Origin: Glandiceps talaboti
Taxonomy: Eukaryota; Hemichordata; Enteropneusta; Spengelidae
Length of the DNA stretch: 37,500 nt
Assembly (NCBI RefSeq): GCF_964340395.1
Contig: NC_135567.1
Coordinates: 14,507,806 to 14,545,305, forward strand
Direction: 5' to 3'
In this document: one piece after another, positions 1 through 14,569 of the stretch
Position numbering within the stretch: the first letter of the stretch is position 1
Layout of the letters: the number at the start of each line of letters is the position of its first letter
Program-made: the position numbers and the translations under genes
The notes under the pieces: generated by a model
The model's input: only the letters and a program-made list of their open reading frames with translations
What the model was told of the DNA's origin: nothing
The model's database searches: none

Positions 1-576
1 TATGTAAAAATAAAAAAATATGTGGTTCCGATTAAACTCAATTTTAGAATAGGTGGGGTAGGTAGATTTTTTATTTTATTTTTTTTTCACACAATTTTTT
101 TCATCGGGCCTAATGTGATTTTCTGGGTCAATTTACCAGGTTTCCCAAATTCAACTGCGGTAAAAATGTGTCAATTTTATGAAATTACCCTCTTATTGTT
201 ACCAGGGTTACCTACCTTAGGCCAAATTTTAAAAAAGTGTGTTTCTAAAAATCTGACCTTACACTAGTTTAATTGCTGACATTAACATTTTTTTTCAAAT
301 TATAATTAAATAATATTATACAATAATAAAAAATAATAATAATAATAACTTTATTGCCAGAAATTATTGGCTTATAAAATACTCTAAACTTATCTACAAA
401 TGTACAAAATATCACAAATAAAAAAGTCAATTGAGTCAAAAAATAGATAATGTAGAGAATAACAAAACAAATTTCTGGCTACAAAAATACTTCTTAGAAT
501 CTAATCGAGCTTATGGTTCCAAAGAAGAGCTCGTTGTGATTATGTGGTGCGTTCTGTCAGACTGACAGCTTGGAAA
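1..576. other. AT-rich non-coding stretch
   Basis: No exon-like frame with splice sites seen; T-runs and a short (AAT)n at about 328-347 only. Confidence 0.5.
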
Positions 577-930
577 TTAAAGTGGCCATATGGGTGATAA
601 TTTGGTATTTATTTTGGATTTTTATTTGATAAAACAGCTTCACCATGTTTTTCTACTGGAAAACATAATGCAAAAGAACATATACCAAGTCCATGTTCAT
701 AACTTAATACGTTGCAAAAAGATGCAAAAAGTGCAAAAAGTTTGTTATTGTACGTACAATAACAAACATTTTACACATTGTTTAATGTTTTGCCGTTTAT
801 TGAGATGTGAACATGGACTTGGTATATGTTATTTCACATTATTTTTTCAAGTAGAAAAACATAGTGAAGCTGTTTTATCAAATAAAAATCCAAAATAAAT
901 ACCAAACTCTCATCCATATGGCCACTTTAA
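577..930. mobile_element. Long-palindrome MITE, copy 1 (354 bp)
   Basis: Begins TTAAAGTGGCCATATGG and ends with its reverse complement. The two arms pair over nearly their whole length, and the palindrome centre GTACGTAC (750-757) is exactly the geometric centre of 577-930. The sequence could fold into one long hairpin. Confidence 0.75.
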
Positions 931-1089
931 TAAGAATTTATTTGACAAAAGGAAAATAAAGTGAGAACAGAAACTGAGAAATAATACAAAAATCAATTTG
1001 TAATAAAGGTGTTGCATCAAATACAAGATTAATTGATGAATTGTCTGCTTCAGTCATTTTAATTTAAATCCGCTTCCATAGAAGCAAAA

Positions 1090-1335
1090 TTTAAAAATGG
1101 CCATATGGATGAGGATTGGGTATTATTTTGATTTTCAATTCATTAAACAATTTCATCATGGCGTCCTACTTGAAAAATCAATGTGAAACAACATATACCA
1201 AGTCCTTGTTTGTAACTCAATCAATTGAAAAATATAGGTAAATATGTAAAATGTTTGTTATTGTATGTTCAATAACAAACATTTTACATATTTATTAACT
1301 GTTTGCAATGTATTGAGTTACAAACATAATTACTG
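1090..1335. mobile_element. Long-palindrome MITE, copy 2, right end lost
   Basis: Starts ATGGCCATATGGATGAGG and follows copies 1 and 3 through the centre (TTTGTTATTG...CAATAACAAA), but the match stops near 1335 before the terminal inverted repeat, so the distal right arm has been deleted or replaced. Confidence 0.65.
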
Positions 1336-1612
1336 CAATTTTATCCCAACAGGAGAAGCAAATTAGCGATAACAATGAAAATAAGCTTCAAATAGAAATA
1401 TTATATTTCATAATTACTGTATGAAACAATTTACCATCACCACTTTTTATGGAAAAAATGAAGTGGTAAAATTTTTTAAAATTATTTTTTAGTGAGTTGA
1501 ATATTTGTTGTAATTTTATTAATAAATGGGGAATAAACACATCATATTCAGTGATAATACAAAATAAAAATATACAGGTAAACCCCCGGCCCCTACTATC
1601 ACCACGACTACT

Positions 1613-1868
1613 GTACCCTCTAAGCTAATTTGATGCACCATTGACGCACACAATTTCTAGTGACGGACCAAAATTTGGTGTTCCCCTATCTCTTACTATG
1701 TGGTGAGTGTGCCCTCTAAGCCAATTTGATGTGCCACTACTGTCACACAATTTCTAGTGACACACCAAAATTTGGTGTTCCCCAATCTCTTACTATGTGG
1801 TGACCTCACAAGAAACGCCAGTTCATTTTGACTCACAACAACAAAATTTGGCTATCATTAGAGGGTAC
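1613..1868. mobile_element. Short inverted-repeat element with internal duplication
   Basis: GTACCCTCTAA at 1613 is inverted as TTAGAGGGTAC ending at 1868. Inside, a block of about 95 bp (CCCTCTAAGC...CTTACTATGTGG) occurs twice in tandem, about 1616-1706 and 1711-1803. Likely a MITE or a remnant of one. Confidence 0.45.
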
Positions 1869-1872
1869 GCTG

Positions 1873-2183
1873 GTGACCATATGGATGAGGATTGGTTATT
1901 CATTTTGGATTTTTAATTTATAAAATAATTTAATCATGGCTTCCTACTTGAAAAATATATATCAAGTCCTTGTTTGTAACTCAATACATTGCAAAAGACT
2001 AATACGTACAATATCAAATATTTTTACTCATTTTTTATCATTTTGCAATTTATTGAGTTACAAACACAGACTTGGTCTATGTTGTTCCACATTCACTTTT
2101 CAAGTAGGACGCCATGATAAAATTGTTTTACAAATTAAAAATTCAAAGTAAATATCCTATCGTCATTATTATGACCACTTTAA
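1873..2183. mobile_element. Long-palindrome MITE, copy 3 (about 311 bp)
   Basis: Left end GTGACCATATGGATGAGG, right end ATGACCACTTTAA. Shares the internal blocks GTTTGTAACTCAATACATTG and its complement with copy 2. The right arm has lost part of the CCATATGG terminus. Confidence 0.65.
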
Positions 2184-2186
2184 ATA

Positions 2187-2399
2187 TTAACCCCTTCAAT
2201 ACTGAAAACATTCCCGCCAAAATTGTTTGGACAAAATTCTTGTTTTATGTAAATTTTTGGCATATATCAACTTCATTTTAGACTGGAATTAAAGAAATGT
2301 TACTTCCTAATAAAGTAATATTATTGTAATTATGAAAATATTCATATAAATTGGGTCCCCATATTATTTAAAACTCGTCTCTAGTCATGAAAGGGTTAA
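2187..2399. mobile_element. piggyBac-like MITE bounded by TTAA
   Basis: TTAACCCCTTCAATACTG at the left and the inverse of TTAACCCTTTCATGACTA at the right. piggyBac elements duplicate TTAA and have termini beginning CCC, so the structure fits a small non-autonomous member of about 205 bp between the TTAA copies. It abuts palindrome MITE copy 3. Confidence 0.5.
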
Positions 2400-3434
2400 T
2401 AAAATGTTATTTTTAGTGAATTTCATAATTGTTGGATGTTTAGTTCAACAGATTAAACATATCATATTCAGTTATAAAAATAAAAATAAAAAAGTATTAT
2501 ATTTCCAAATTACATTTATTTTCCATTTATTAATCTACACACACTACCAGTGTGACACGGTACAAATTTTGGAAAACAAAATTAAATATGAAAAGTTCAC
2601 AATTGATAAAAGGTATACAATCAACTTGCTGTATGGAACTACTGGAGAAGTAAAAATATAAGTATTATATTACACCCCCCCCCCCTCCCCCAAGACCGCT
2701 TATTACAAAAATATCAACCCAGTAACGTATTATTTTAATTTTCCAGTAAGTTGGTTTATTGCAACTTTGGCACTAAAGTTAGAGGTTAGAGTTTTATGAC
2801 AACCAGTTTCCGTTGATAATTACTCGAGTTGGGCGACTTGACAACATTACAAAAGAACGTGTCCTTGAAGTGTGGAAAGTAACAATGGCGTGAAAAGGTG
2901 TGAAGTACTACATAGTGTGATACACCGTTTCACAGTTATTTTCAAATCATTCAGAACACCAATTTATCTATAGAAAACTAAAATCAAGATATTACGGTTA
3001 CCAGGGTAACATTAATAGTTATACACTCGTTCGTCTGTGATTCGGGATAAGCACCTAAGTAAAACCGATTTGACAAAAAGTTAGACACGATGGTTTTCGG
3101 CGAAGGATTGCCGCGTCAATATAAAACTGATCTCGTTACATCATAAAGGGTCTGACATAATGTTTAATGACTTTTATAGCGATAATATATCTTTGATGAC
3201 TGCAACTTTCAATTTTATGGACAGATGTACTCCCATGGCTACGACCTAACCTTTTCAAACGATCACTGGGGCAGGGTTAATTATCTCCCACCGCCCGGAT
3301 CTCTACGCCGGTTGTCAAACTCTCTCTTATCGGTGATTGTCACGCCATAGAAAGATACAATCGTCGATAAGAGTTGTTGGCTCATCACTGCAATCATAAT
3401 AAGTTGGAGATGTAACGATAAGTGGAGGACTTAC
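2400..3434. other. Non-coding stretch, possible intron of the gene starting at 3482
   Basis: Contains a C-rich run at 2675-2692. Several AG acceptors on the minus strand were tried, but none gives a convincing exon. Confidence 0.35.
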
Positions 3435-3482
3435 CAGCACGATAACTAGAACGGTCCCGAAACGTGTCATGGACGCCGCCAT
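3435..3482 (-). CDS. Probable first coding exon of an unidentified minus-strand gene
   Basis: On the minus strand, CAAGATGGCGGC places an ATG at 3482 in a YY1-type start context, followed by 16 codons (MAASMTRFGTVLVIVL) and a consensus donor GTAAGTCC, phase 0. The residues look like the start of a signal peptide or membrane anchor. A GCATGCGCA motif (NRF1-like half site) lies about 27 bp upstream. No matching downstream exon was recognised to the left, where MITEs dominate; later exons may be outside the window. A plus-strand reading of the same DNA (ATG at 3472, donor GTAAGT at 3501) is an alternative. Confidence 0.4.
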
Positions 3483-3520
3483 CTTGAAGTCTGCCACGTA
3501 AGTGTAAGCATGCGCAGATC
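3475..3520 (-). promoter_or_regulatory. Promoter-like patch: YY1-type start motif and NRF1-like half site
   Basis: GCCGCCATCTTG (3475-3486) is the reverse complement of the CAAGATGGCGGC motif known to bind YY1 at transcript starts. GCATGCGCA follows at about 3509. These motifs mark many TATA-less promoters in animals; function here is inferred. Confidence 0.35.
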
Positions 3521-4141
3521 GGTATACACAAATTTCCGTTTACTATACTAGTATATACATGATATACGGTGGTGTAAACAAAGCACCGGCTCCCTGGGCA
3601 AGCCCATAAATATACCGACAGAAGACACTTAATATCATCGTTAACTTAAAAAGCCATGCATATCAATACTTGTACACGCCTCATTGATTTTTTTATTAAT
3701 CTGTTTGGGGTGACTTCACCCAGACACAAATTATCATAACTCATATTTAGTAGTCTGTAAGCTTATTAACAATACATGCCTGCTGAATTCCCCTGTTAAA
3801 CTTTTGCTATCAACAAACCCAGCGGCTAAAACATCGTCAAATGTTGTAAGTAAATCGTAAACTGAAATGTGTCAAGAGGTACTGTCTATAAACTTGAGTT
3901 GAGATAAGCTTATTGATCGTACATATGTAGACCTAAGGCTTTACAGCGAGTTATTTTTTGACGACAGTGTAAATCGGATTGTAAATGTCTGAGAAAATGT
4001 TCCATAAAAATAAAAATTTCTTCAGCCCTTTTATCATCATCCTCTCAACTGCTAAAGTTTTTCCTCCTCTACGCAGTCTGTCTGTGTGTCTGTCTGACCG
4101 ACTGTCCGTCCGTCCGTCCGACGTTCGCCCCCCTCCCCCTC

Positions 4142-6177
<2,036 letters not shown>

Positions 6178-6438
6178 CCAATAGGGAACTTGCAATCCAG
6201 ACTGCACTGAGCATGCTCATATGCAAAGGACTATGGGATTATCTGTGGTTATCGTAATACCTAATCTGGAGCTACCAATAAAATAAACCTCCCACAATGA
6301 CCAGGGTGATATGAATTGATCATTCGTGGTTACACAAACAATGTAACAATATTGTTCATAATACTAATTGATTAGTATTTATTATCACATTTCCCATGAT
6401 GCAACATTCAACATGGCGGGTTTGCAAGTTCCCTATTC
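6178..6438. mobile_element. Short MITE with AATAGGGAACTTGCAA termini
   Basis: CCAATAGGGAACTTGCAATCC near 6178 is inverted as GGTTTGCAAGTTCCCTATT ending near 6438. Imperfect complementarity continues inward (CTATGGGATTATC against TTTCCCATGATGC). No convincing target duplication was seen. Confidence 0.5.
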
Positions 6439-9116
6439 AGCTCTTCAATAACAATTGTACGTATTAGAGTAAGTCTAGACATTTTTGTATAAACTGAAAA
6501 TAGTAATTATTTTGCAAGTTTATATGGAACAAAATCGATTTTTTTTCTGGCTTCTCGTCGTTCCTGGTGAGACTGAACCACAGACACATGTTTCCCGAGA
6601 TATGTTCCTGAATACCATAAGATATCGATAATATTGAGATACTTGGCAAATATTTTATGAAAGGGGTAAAATAACATGGGTTTCTATAATCGCGTTATAA
6701 GTCCACACATCGCAAAACAATTACAAGCGTTATTTACATTATTCTACCCCTTTCATATATTAGTTGCAAATATCTTAATATTATCAATAAGTTGTATTCT
6801 GGGACATATCGGAATCAAGTGCCTGTGGACTGAACACAAAGCGGGCCGTAGCCCCTGGATTACTAAATCCTACACGATAGAGTTCTACAAATTTCGCGCG
6901 AAAATATTACGATTTTTTTGCCTTGCTTCTTCTTTTGAGTCTGAGACCGAAGACACGAATCGTGACTCATACTCCACAATTTACTCATCCTACCCGGAGT
7001 TTAACAGTGTCAAAGGTCAATCAATAAAAACCACCTGATGAATGATGTGACCCCGGGTAACGACCCGAATAATACCATTATATAGCGGGTAATGCGGTGT
7101 GATTTTTGCGGATATCAGTGGTGATATTTATTTCAGACTGTTCTCATAAATGAAGTACGTGAATATATTATGTTTGCTTCCGTAAAAATCATTAAAAGTG
7201 GCAATTGAAGGAAATAACCTCCCGATACAGCGAGTGTCCAAATGGATTAGTCCCCGTGTACGAATGGACTCATCCATATCGCCTCAAAAACCGCAGTGGA
7301 CAATCCATAGTTAGCGCCGTAATGTATTTGTCCATGGATACAACTAACTGGCTGTAATTCTACATGACAATCTTTACCTTCACACATTTGTGAAATTTCA
7401 CATTTTTTGGGGCGACTGGACTATCACAACAAGATGTGTCGGTGGGGCTGTACAACAGTAAGCACGGTAAGTTACCATAACAACGACTCGAAATCTCCGC
7501 CAGGCAAACCTAACAGTTGTGATACATTAAGCTCAGTCGCTGTACATGTTGGAAAACCTTCGCTGCGTTCAAATCTGCTGACACATACACGCATACTACC
7601 TTGACACCCGAGAATGTGATTTTCACGTCTGTAAACTATATATAACTTGCTTATTGTTCGCGTGTGAACGTACCGGTGTTTGCCTAATAACCATAATAAA
7701 TGGCGCTATGAGTTGTGACAGTATAGGTGTTTGCCGTCAGCTCACGCGTAAAGCCTTCTCAAACAGGCTCCATTTGTTATTGTCTAAACGTATTATGTGT
7801 TTATTTAACAAGTTATTATAACTGGTTTCCCTTCTTGGGTTGCTAAACGACTTTGATTTCTATAGCCTGTGTTCGTTCTTAATGCTGTTATTCTTACAAA
7901 ATACAGACAGACGTTGTAAGCGCTCGATACGATAGCGCCTTTCTTAGTGTGGGGTGTATTATATTGATCGCTGATGTATGTATCGATGGGGCACCGTTAG
8001 TCGTATAGCAAAACACAAACAAAGCGTCGAGGAAATAGTAAAATTTTGACGACAGGATCATGTAGGCAATAGCTCACAATTCTAAGATGTGCACAGGTTT
8101 ACCGCGTAACTACAGCGGTGTTTGTTCTCCGGCACATTGCAAAGCATTTATGAGCGTGATCGCCAGTGGCTTACAAAAACTAACCGCTACAACAACACTA
8201 TGGAAACTTGTATGACGTGAATTGAATGTACGCAATTATTTCCATATTAAAGAATTCCTAAACTGCCATGACGGGCAAAGTAAACAGTTACAGATATTGC
8301 AATGAACGTTATTCAGGTTTACTGGCTCAACAGGTGGTTGAACGTAAAATAACACAAATCACCAGTATAACCTTCGAGAGCCCGTGAGACTGAATATGAC
8401 ATGGCAGATAGTGATACCATGACCTGGGTACATCCATTCCATGGAGGGTCTATGGTACATCACAACAATAGATATACGTTGTGAAGACTAGTACTCGCGT
8501 ACTCGGTTAGTACGGTCACTCAGAATAGTACAGTTACTCCCAGCATGGAGGTAGGAAGGTCCTTTCTACCCCCTGTTCTCAGGCCATCCATCACAGAGGG
8601 TCGGTGGTTCAACCACAGCTTTCGACCGTCTGTAGTTCAACCACAGCTTCGTACGATCGTACACGCTTTTGCAATATACGGATAACTTTGTTTACGCGGT
8701 CATAAACCACGTGGACTTTATAAAAGTTAAAAATTAGTGTGTTCATGTTCATGAATCACCAAGGGTGGACGACTGTATACATAACCACACACTCATGAAG
8801 CCGTAATTTGTCATTTTTCATTCAGTCGGTTTTAATTAAAATTTCACAATCCTGGTCACAGCTTGGCAATTATAATTTATATTGTTACGATAATACTATA
8901 AATAACATAGAAGCTAATGGACAAGCTGTAAACACAGAAAACGATATGTTTGGAAAATATAGTCGTGTTGGAATTTGTTGGAATGGAAAAAGTTAGATTT
9001 ATATGATAATATAAGAATTTCATATGCTTACACAAAACATTGTCACAGACATCACATGCACAACATGTACACAGACATACACACGACTATATATATACAT
9101 ACATATATAATGTATA
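6439..9116. other. Unassigned stretch
   Basis: Contains a 120-codon plus-strand frame at 6676-7038 with one hydrophobic stretch and no recognised homology, and an exon-like end with donor GTAAGT at about 7470. Earlier exons of the zinc/KSGK gene might lie here but could not be shown. Confidence 0.35.
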
Positions 9117-9169
<53 letters not shown>

Positions 9170-9172
9170 CTG

Positions 9173-9203
<31 letters not shown>

Positions 9204-9262
9204 GTTTGTTTGTTTGTTTGTTTGTTTGTGTGTTTGTTTGTTTGTGTGTGTATGTATGTATG

Positions 9263-9293
<31 letters not shown>

Positions 9294-9471
9294 GCAGTGC
9301 TTGTGTTTGTTGTCAGTGTATGTTCGTGTTTGTTTGTTTGTTTGTTTGTATGTATGTTTGTTTGTTTTTTGTTTTTTGTTTGTTTGTTTGTTTGTTTGTT
9401 TGTTTGTGTATTTGTGTTTATTTGTTTGTTTGATTGATTGTTTGTTTGTTTGTTTGTGTGTGTGTGTGTGT
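9117..9471. repeat. Composite microsatellite: (TA)n, (TGTC)n, (TGTT)n, (TGTA)n, (TG)n
   Basis: About 350 bp of successive simple repeats that intergrade by single-base changes. Long open frames across it arise from repetition only. Confidence 0.95.
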
Positions 9472-11209
<1,738 letters not shown>

Positions 11210-12030
11210 TGAATTGATTGCTTGATTGATGCTTTGCCGGTACCTTAACCCGGTCAACACAGTCTGCTGAAATAGAAGTTTTGCTTACTAAAATACTGAC
11301 TGTCTTTCTCTCCCACTGACCAGAACTACAAAACCCTTGTCACTGATAAAACCGTGTACGAATAGTTTTTTGCTCGAAGAGCTTCATTGGCTGGGGTTGG
11401 CTGTACCTGTATCAGACTAGAGGTAGTTTGTAAGATCCGACATTTCAGCCAGGACTCAACGGGAAGATTGATTTGGGCTGAACGACGCAAGGTATCTCAA
11501 AGTGACTATCTCACAGCGTAAATGAGAAATTCTGCAAGTACAGTAGTTTGCACACACTTCTTGTCTACTGTGTTTAATAGATAAACGCAAAAATGAACAC
11601 ACACAATAAACGTTCACTGCGCTGCCATAACAACCACCAAACGTCGTAAGACTTCAGCCAAGTTACCGTACGTAGCTCGGATCGTAGAGCTCTAAGACGT
11701 AAGCCAGAAACAGTCATAAATGATAAGAATGGAAGAAATGTATTTGAACTCTGTGATGTTTGAAATAGTGGCTTTAACCGATGTACTGACCTATCTAGCT
11801 ATCCAACGATTGACCGATATTTTGTGTCTGTGTGCTTCGTTGGTTATGTAATGGATGGCATCGTTTGGAGTCATTCTTCCAGTCAGCTGAAAAAAAATAG
11901 TCCACTTTTAATGAGACTGAAAGTCATTTATTCAATTATTCATGTCATGTATTCAATCATTTATGTCTGTCTGAATGTGCAATTTATTTATTTATTTTAT
12001 CTAGCTGTTCTTGTTGCTCGTTTTTGTTAC

Positions 12031-12031
<1 letters not shown>

Positions 12032-12107
<76 letters not shown>

Positions 12108-12126
12108 GTCCGTCTGTCTGTCTGTC
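12032..12126. repeat. (TGTC)n microsatellite
   Basis: About 20 tetranucleotide units with one CTCTGTCCG interruption near 12104-12112. Confidence 0.95.
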
Positions 12127-12873
12127 CTCCTCTTTGAGTATCTGTCACTCCTCATCCTCCACCCATCTCTAACCCCTTTGCTATTCGGGTACTCCTATGT
12201 CATGCGTAAACACTAGGTGAAGTGCGAGTACAGCCATCGAGTACAATCGTCGTAAACCACAGCCACTTTTACGGCACCGTCCGAGACCACCGCTAAATTT
12301 ATTTCACCGTATCGTGGAAGAAACAACAGCTCTTGGTTTGTCAGAATGTCGAGTACTAAGTCATGTAAATGGTCATTGTACCAGTGGTAGAATATTAAAT
12401 TACGGTCGTTTTGTTTACCTCAATAGAAAACCAAAACACCACCACACTTCAAGCAGGTTATGTCAACAAACGTTTACCAGTAATGTAAACAACACACCGG
12501 GGGATCATATTACAGTACTACTTTACGTTTACAATAGTTCATTCTCAGTGCTAGCCCATTGTCGTAAAAATCACAGGCCTCTTTACGGCATCAATCGGTA
12601 TGCCGCAGAGTCTGCGGAAAAAAATATGGTCTGTCGTGCGAAATTGTGGTTACTATGGCACCAGTCCTGGGACTTTATTTATTACCCAAAATACTTAATT
12701 TTTTACTAGATTCAAAATTAATTAGACACATCTTTCAAATGTTCTGTTTCTCTTTCTTGTTTAATTTTTAAAATGAAAATGAGAATGTATTATAGAACAG
12801 GTTGGGTTCGAAAGGGAGAAAGAAAGAAACACCAAGACAAGTTTCTTTTCTAGGTGGTAGTAGAACAATTAAT

Positions 12874-13253
12874 ACAACTGTTGACATCAGACTGTGGACG
12901 AAAGGAATCTATTACATACAGGGAAAGTAAACAAAATATTTCAGTATTTATATTGTTTCTGTATGTTGGAACAGCAGAGACTTGTATTACACACCGTGGT
13001 TTGATAAGAACAGTTTTATGGCCTCTTTATGTGTACACGAAATGCCAGGGAAACTGGAAATTTAATCAAGTTTGTGAAAATGAAATATTATGTAAAACAG
13101 CCATAATAAAACTGTTTTTATCAAATGGTGGAATGTAATGCAAGTCTCTGCTTTTCCAACATGTTGAGTCAAGTGTTATTAATCCAATTCAGTTGTTTAC
13201 TTTCCATGTTTGTAACAAGCTTCGTTCGTCTACGGTCTGATGTCAACAGTTGT
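12874..13253. mobile_element. Foldback element, about 380 bp
   Basis: ACAACTGTTGACATCAGAC at the left is inverted as GTCTGATGTCAACAGTTGT at the right. Further inverted blocks follow in order: GGAAAGTAAACAA, TTGGAACAGCAGAGACTTG and AGAACAGTTTTATGGC with their complements. The unpaired loop is roughly 13024-13100. A half copy of the right arm lies at 24419-24563. Confidence 0.65.
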
Positions 13254-13373
13254 ACATTTTATCCGTTTATTACTTTAAATTTAATTCTGACAAATCACAA
13301 TTTGAGTTTTCACAATTTAGCATCACACTAACAGTTTTTTCTTTTGTTGTTGTTGTTGTTGTTGTTGTTGCAG

Positions 13374-13478
13374 ACGTACATGTGCAAGTTTTGTGGAACG
13401 AGGTATTGCAAAGAATGTCTCCGGGGCGATTTCTCTGGGGAAATGAGCGCCCCCAATAGGTGTCGAAAATGTAATCAG
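13374..13478 (+). CDS. Zinc-module exon (penultimate coding exon)
   Basis: Acceptor TTGCAG preceded by a (TTG)n run instead of an ordinary pyrimidine tract; donor CAG|GTGAGT. All six spaced cysteines lie in this single exon. Both junctions are phase 0, so the exon is a self-contained domain cassette. Confidence 0.7.
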
Positions 13479-13987
13479 GTGAGTAATTACTGTAATTTGA
13501 TTGGTCTAATAAGTCACATGTCGTCAAACCCATTTTGGATTGGATATGAGTCAGTTGATTTGATTGGTTTAATATTCTCACTTGTGCTTAGTTTTATCGT
13601 AAGCCTACTGTGATTGGACTAATGACATCATATGCTTGTAAACTCGAGCTAACTTCTGATTGGCTATGAGTTACTATGGTGACGTGACGTGACGTGACGT
13701 CAGAATGAATGAAATGAAAACAGAAAATATTTGGTAAGAAATCTATAGTTTGTTATTCCCTTCCTCTACAGAAAGCGTGCCAAGGTGAGAGAGTGGAGTA
13801 CGTCGTACCCGAGAAGAAACCAGGGGATGATAAAGACAAGAAGGGCCGTAAATCTGCCTCAGCACGTGGACGTAGTAAATCACCGTCTAAATCTGCAAGG
13901 AAATCCGGCAGAAAGTCAGGAAAGAAATCTGGGAAGAAATCAGGGAAAAAATCGGGGAAAAAATCTGGCAAAAAGAAAAAAAAATAA
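13374..13987 (+). CDS. Six-cysteine zinc-binding protein with Lys/Ser-rich tail, last two exons
   Basis: Two in-frame exons: 13374-13478 (35 codons, donor GTGAGT) and 13772-13987 (71 codons plus TAA). The first encodes a compact module with cysteines spaced C-x2-C-x4-C-x2-C-x14-C-x2-C (MCKFCGTRYCKECLRGDF, then RCRKC), which looks like a treble-clef or FYVE/RING-like zinc site; a seventh cysteine follows in KACQGE. The second has EYVVPEKK and then a very basic tail with SKSPSKS and repeated KKSG units, resembling histone H1-type tails. A nuclear or nucleic-acid-associated role is a guess from composition only. Upstream exons must exist because the reading frame enters through a phase-0 acceptor, but I could not identify them. 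I do not recognise the family. Confidence 0.65.
13678..13702. repeat. (GTGAC)n array ending in a CRE palindrome
   Basis: Four GACGT units ending in TGACGTCA (13695-13702), the cAMP response element consensus. In the last intron of the zinc/KSGK gene; may be only a microsatellite. Confidence 0.5.
13772..13987 (+). CDS. Terminal exon with KSGK tail
   Basis: Acceptor CTCTACAG; begins KACQGERVEYVVPEKK and ends in five lysines and TAA at 13985-13987. The tail has four-residue S-G-K-K periodicity (about six units), matched by a 12-nt DNA repeat, so tail length may vary between alleles. Confidence 0.65.
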   Translation, partial: KACQGERVEYVVPEKKPGDDKDKKGRKSASARGRSKSPSKSARKSGRKSGKKSGKKSGKKSGKKSGKKKKK

Positions 13988-14224
13988 CTCAATAGAATTT
14001 AGTTTCAGAGACTAATTTTTATACTTGTAGCATTGCTAGCTTTACGTATTTTAGTAGAGTAAACGACATGCATAGTTGTGGTGCCTTGCTTGCCAGCAAT
14101 GGTGTCATTTGCAAATAACTGCACAGCAGTGAACTTGAAGCATGTCAAACGTAAAAGACTTTCTCCATATCAAGTATAGATGGCGCTTTCCCTTAGTTTC
14201 TTTTCGTCGTCACGTGACATTAAA

Positions 14225-14230
14225 AATAAA
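14225..14230 (+). promoter_or_regulatory. Candidate polyadenylation signal AATAAA for the zinc/KSGK gene
   Basis: AATAAA about 240 nt after the stop codon on the same strand. Another occurs at 14548-14553. In AT-rich DNA either could be chance. Confidence 0.25.
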
Positions 14231-14569
14231 GAAGAAAGAACTTGTACATAGCTGTTTTAGGATAGACACCTCCCATGGGGGTTTGTAATTTACTTTTCTC
14301 CCATTCGCATTACAAGAGAGTGCAGGAAAAGCGATGAGTGACAATAATAGAAAGCGCCCTCTGTGGTTGGGAAACATTATTTTGTTTTTCAGCAATGGGG
14401 GGGGGGGGGAGTTGGGTTGAAAACCGTAATTGCTTTTTACTAGCACAACATTGTAACCAAGTGCAATCTAATTTTAGAACCTGGATATATCACACATTTC
14501 GCTAATAATCTTAAAATTTCGTCTAAACTGTGCAAAATTAATCAAGGAATAAAAGGTCAACATTATACC

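Noticed and set aside
6676-7038. 120-codon frame with one hydrophobic stretch
   Set aside because: No recognised family, no splice or promoter context, and frames of this length occur by chance in 37.5 kb of AT-rich DNA. Transcript data would settle it.
12314-12709. 131-codon plus-strand frame
   Set aside because: It overlaps two members of the CGTAAAACCACGG repeat family and has no recognisable domain.
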